From: Roseinatronobacter monicus
GTDB taxonomy: Bacteria; Pseudomonadota; Alphaproteobacteria; Rhodobacterales; Rhodobacteraceae
Reading direction: 5' to 3'
DNA length: 64,000 nt
Assembly (NCBI RefSeq): GCF_006716865.1
Contig: NZ_VFPT01000001.1
Location: 2,971,001 to 3,035,000 of the forward strand
Shown here: positions 63,310 through 64,000 of the stretch, one piece after another
Position numbering within the stretch: the first letter of the stretch is position 1
Layout: the number at the start of each line of letters is the position of its first letter
Program-made: the position numbers and the translations under genes
Notes under the pieces: generated by a model
What the model was told of the DNA's origin: nothing
Seen by the model: the letters and a program-made list of their open reading frames with translations, nothing else
Database searches by the model: none

Positions 63310-64000
63310 CTATGCTGTGGTGGCCGCCACAGCATCAGAGCGGGTGTAGCGAAATTCAGCGTTGTCTCGCCACATGCGGTGCAGAACCACCCCGATCCGA
63401 CGCGCCAGCGCAACTGTCGCGCGCTTCTTTCCGCGCCGTTTGGCGACATTCCAAGCCCAGGCACTCAGCCAATTGGGGCGCCCGCTATGCAACATCACCG
63501 TTGCCGCTTGATAAAGCGCCGTGCGCAACCCCGCATCGCCCGCCCGTGAGATCTCGCCAATGATATCGCGTTCACCGGATTGCTCGCGGCGTGGCGTCAG
63601 GCCAACCCAGGGACCAACGTCTCTGGAAGATCGAAATCGTTCAGGGTCATCAATCGCTGCCTTGACCGTCAGAGCCACGCGGTAACCAACGCCTGGCATG
63701 GTCATCAACTGACGGCAGACGCGATCAGATTTGGCATGATCACGCAGCAACTTCTCCATCCCTGCCAGCTCCTGACGCAGGGCACGGCGCGCACTCAAGA
63801 TCGGGGTCGCGGCAGCTTCCAGCATAGGATTGCCCTCGGCCAGCTCCAGCACCCGCTGTTCAAACCGCCCCTTGGCCACCTGTCCCATCTTCAGTCCGAA
63901 GTTGCGCAGCACTCCACGGATCGACAGCTCAAGCGAGAGGGTCGCTTGCTGGATTGCCTTGCGCGAAGACAGCAGCGCGCGCATTTCCTGTGCCGACAGG
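63310..64000 (-). CDS. IS110-family transposase, C-terminal part
   Basis: The gene runs off the right edge, so only the last 230 residues are seen. They contain the Transposase_20 domain: a helix-hairpin segment MTMPGVGYRVALTVKAAID, then GPWVGLTPRREQSGERDIIG and ISRAGDAGLRTALYQAATVML with the catalytic serine expected in the RREQSGE or ISRAGD region. The N-terminal DEDD RuvC-like domain is outside the window. The 129 bases between the stop and IS630 copy B would be element end or flank; members of this family use a non-coding bridge RNA encoded next to the transposase. Confidence 0.9.
   Translation of the reverse strand, partial: LSAQEMRALLSSRKAIQQATLSLELSIRGVLRNFGLKMGQVAKGRFEQRVLELAEGNPMLEAAATPILSARRALRQELAGMEKLLRDHAKSDRVCRQLMTMPGVGYRVALTVKAAIDDPERFRSSRDVGPWVGLTPRREQSGERDIIGEISRAGDAGLRTALYQAATVMLHSGRPNWLSAWAWNVAKRRGKKRATVALARRIGVVLHRMWRDNAEFRYTRSDAVAATTA

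Overview
The window looks like a chromosomal segment of a member of the Rhodobacteraceae (alphaproteobacteria). The evidence is a complete ccoNOQP-ccoGHIS cluster for cbb3 oxidase, a divergent fnrL-hemN pair with a perfect FNR box, a 16-17 gene gene-transfer-agent (GTA) cluster in the Rhodobacter capsulatus order, and high G+C, strongly biased housekeeping genes. Most genes lie on the minus strand. No tRNA, rRNA or CRISPR array was seen.

Layout. 1-227: end of a lipid A acyltransferase. 229-8399: ccoS, I, H, G, then P, Q, O, N, with FNR boxes before ccoN and ccoG and a further perfect box in front of a possible small RNA. 8603-13625: universal stress protein, a gene cut by an IS630-type element, fnrL, and anaerobic hemN. 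13640-20720: glycosyltransferase and yejABEF peptide importer. 20910-27761: membrane-anchored cytochrome c, pheA, GST, and the set DUF3576 lipoprotein / leuS / lptE / holA.

28054-38853 is a porin region. Two porin genes are each followed by the same terminator and a tiny lipoprotein. Between them lies a compositionally distinct island (about 29.9-37.15 kb) with two tyrosine recombinases (one split by an IS256 element), an IS1380 element with clear target duplication, and small unknown genes. The second porin has lost its normal 5' end at the island border. A 92-residue porin-like fragment follows.

38861-41825: YggS-type PLP protein, Uup-type ABC-F ATPase, and a DUF7742-like gene. 41925-55931 (minus strand) is the GTA structural operon from terminase (g1) to the host-specificity protein (g15). 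It shows signs of decay or base-level error: g15 needs two single-base corrections to be read through, the capsid gene appears to have lost its proper 5' end, and an IS630 element sits 85 bp upstream of g1.

56017-63180: two equal-length (1244 bp) IS630 copies in inverted orientation flank a segment with an SLC13/TrkA-C permease, an EamA transporter and a YmdB-type phosphoesterase. Inside them is a nested inverted pair of about 145-bp elements with 22-bp terminal inverted repeats. The window ends in an IS110-family transposase.

How it fits together: FnrL senses low oxygen and should switch on the high-affinity oxidase, its copper and assembly factors, and oxygen-independent haem synthesis. 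The rest is housekeeping interspersed with mobile DNA that has remodelled the porin locus and the GTA flank.
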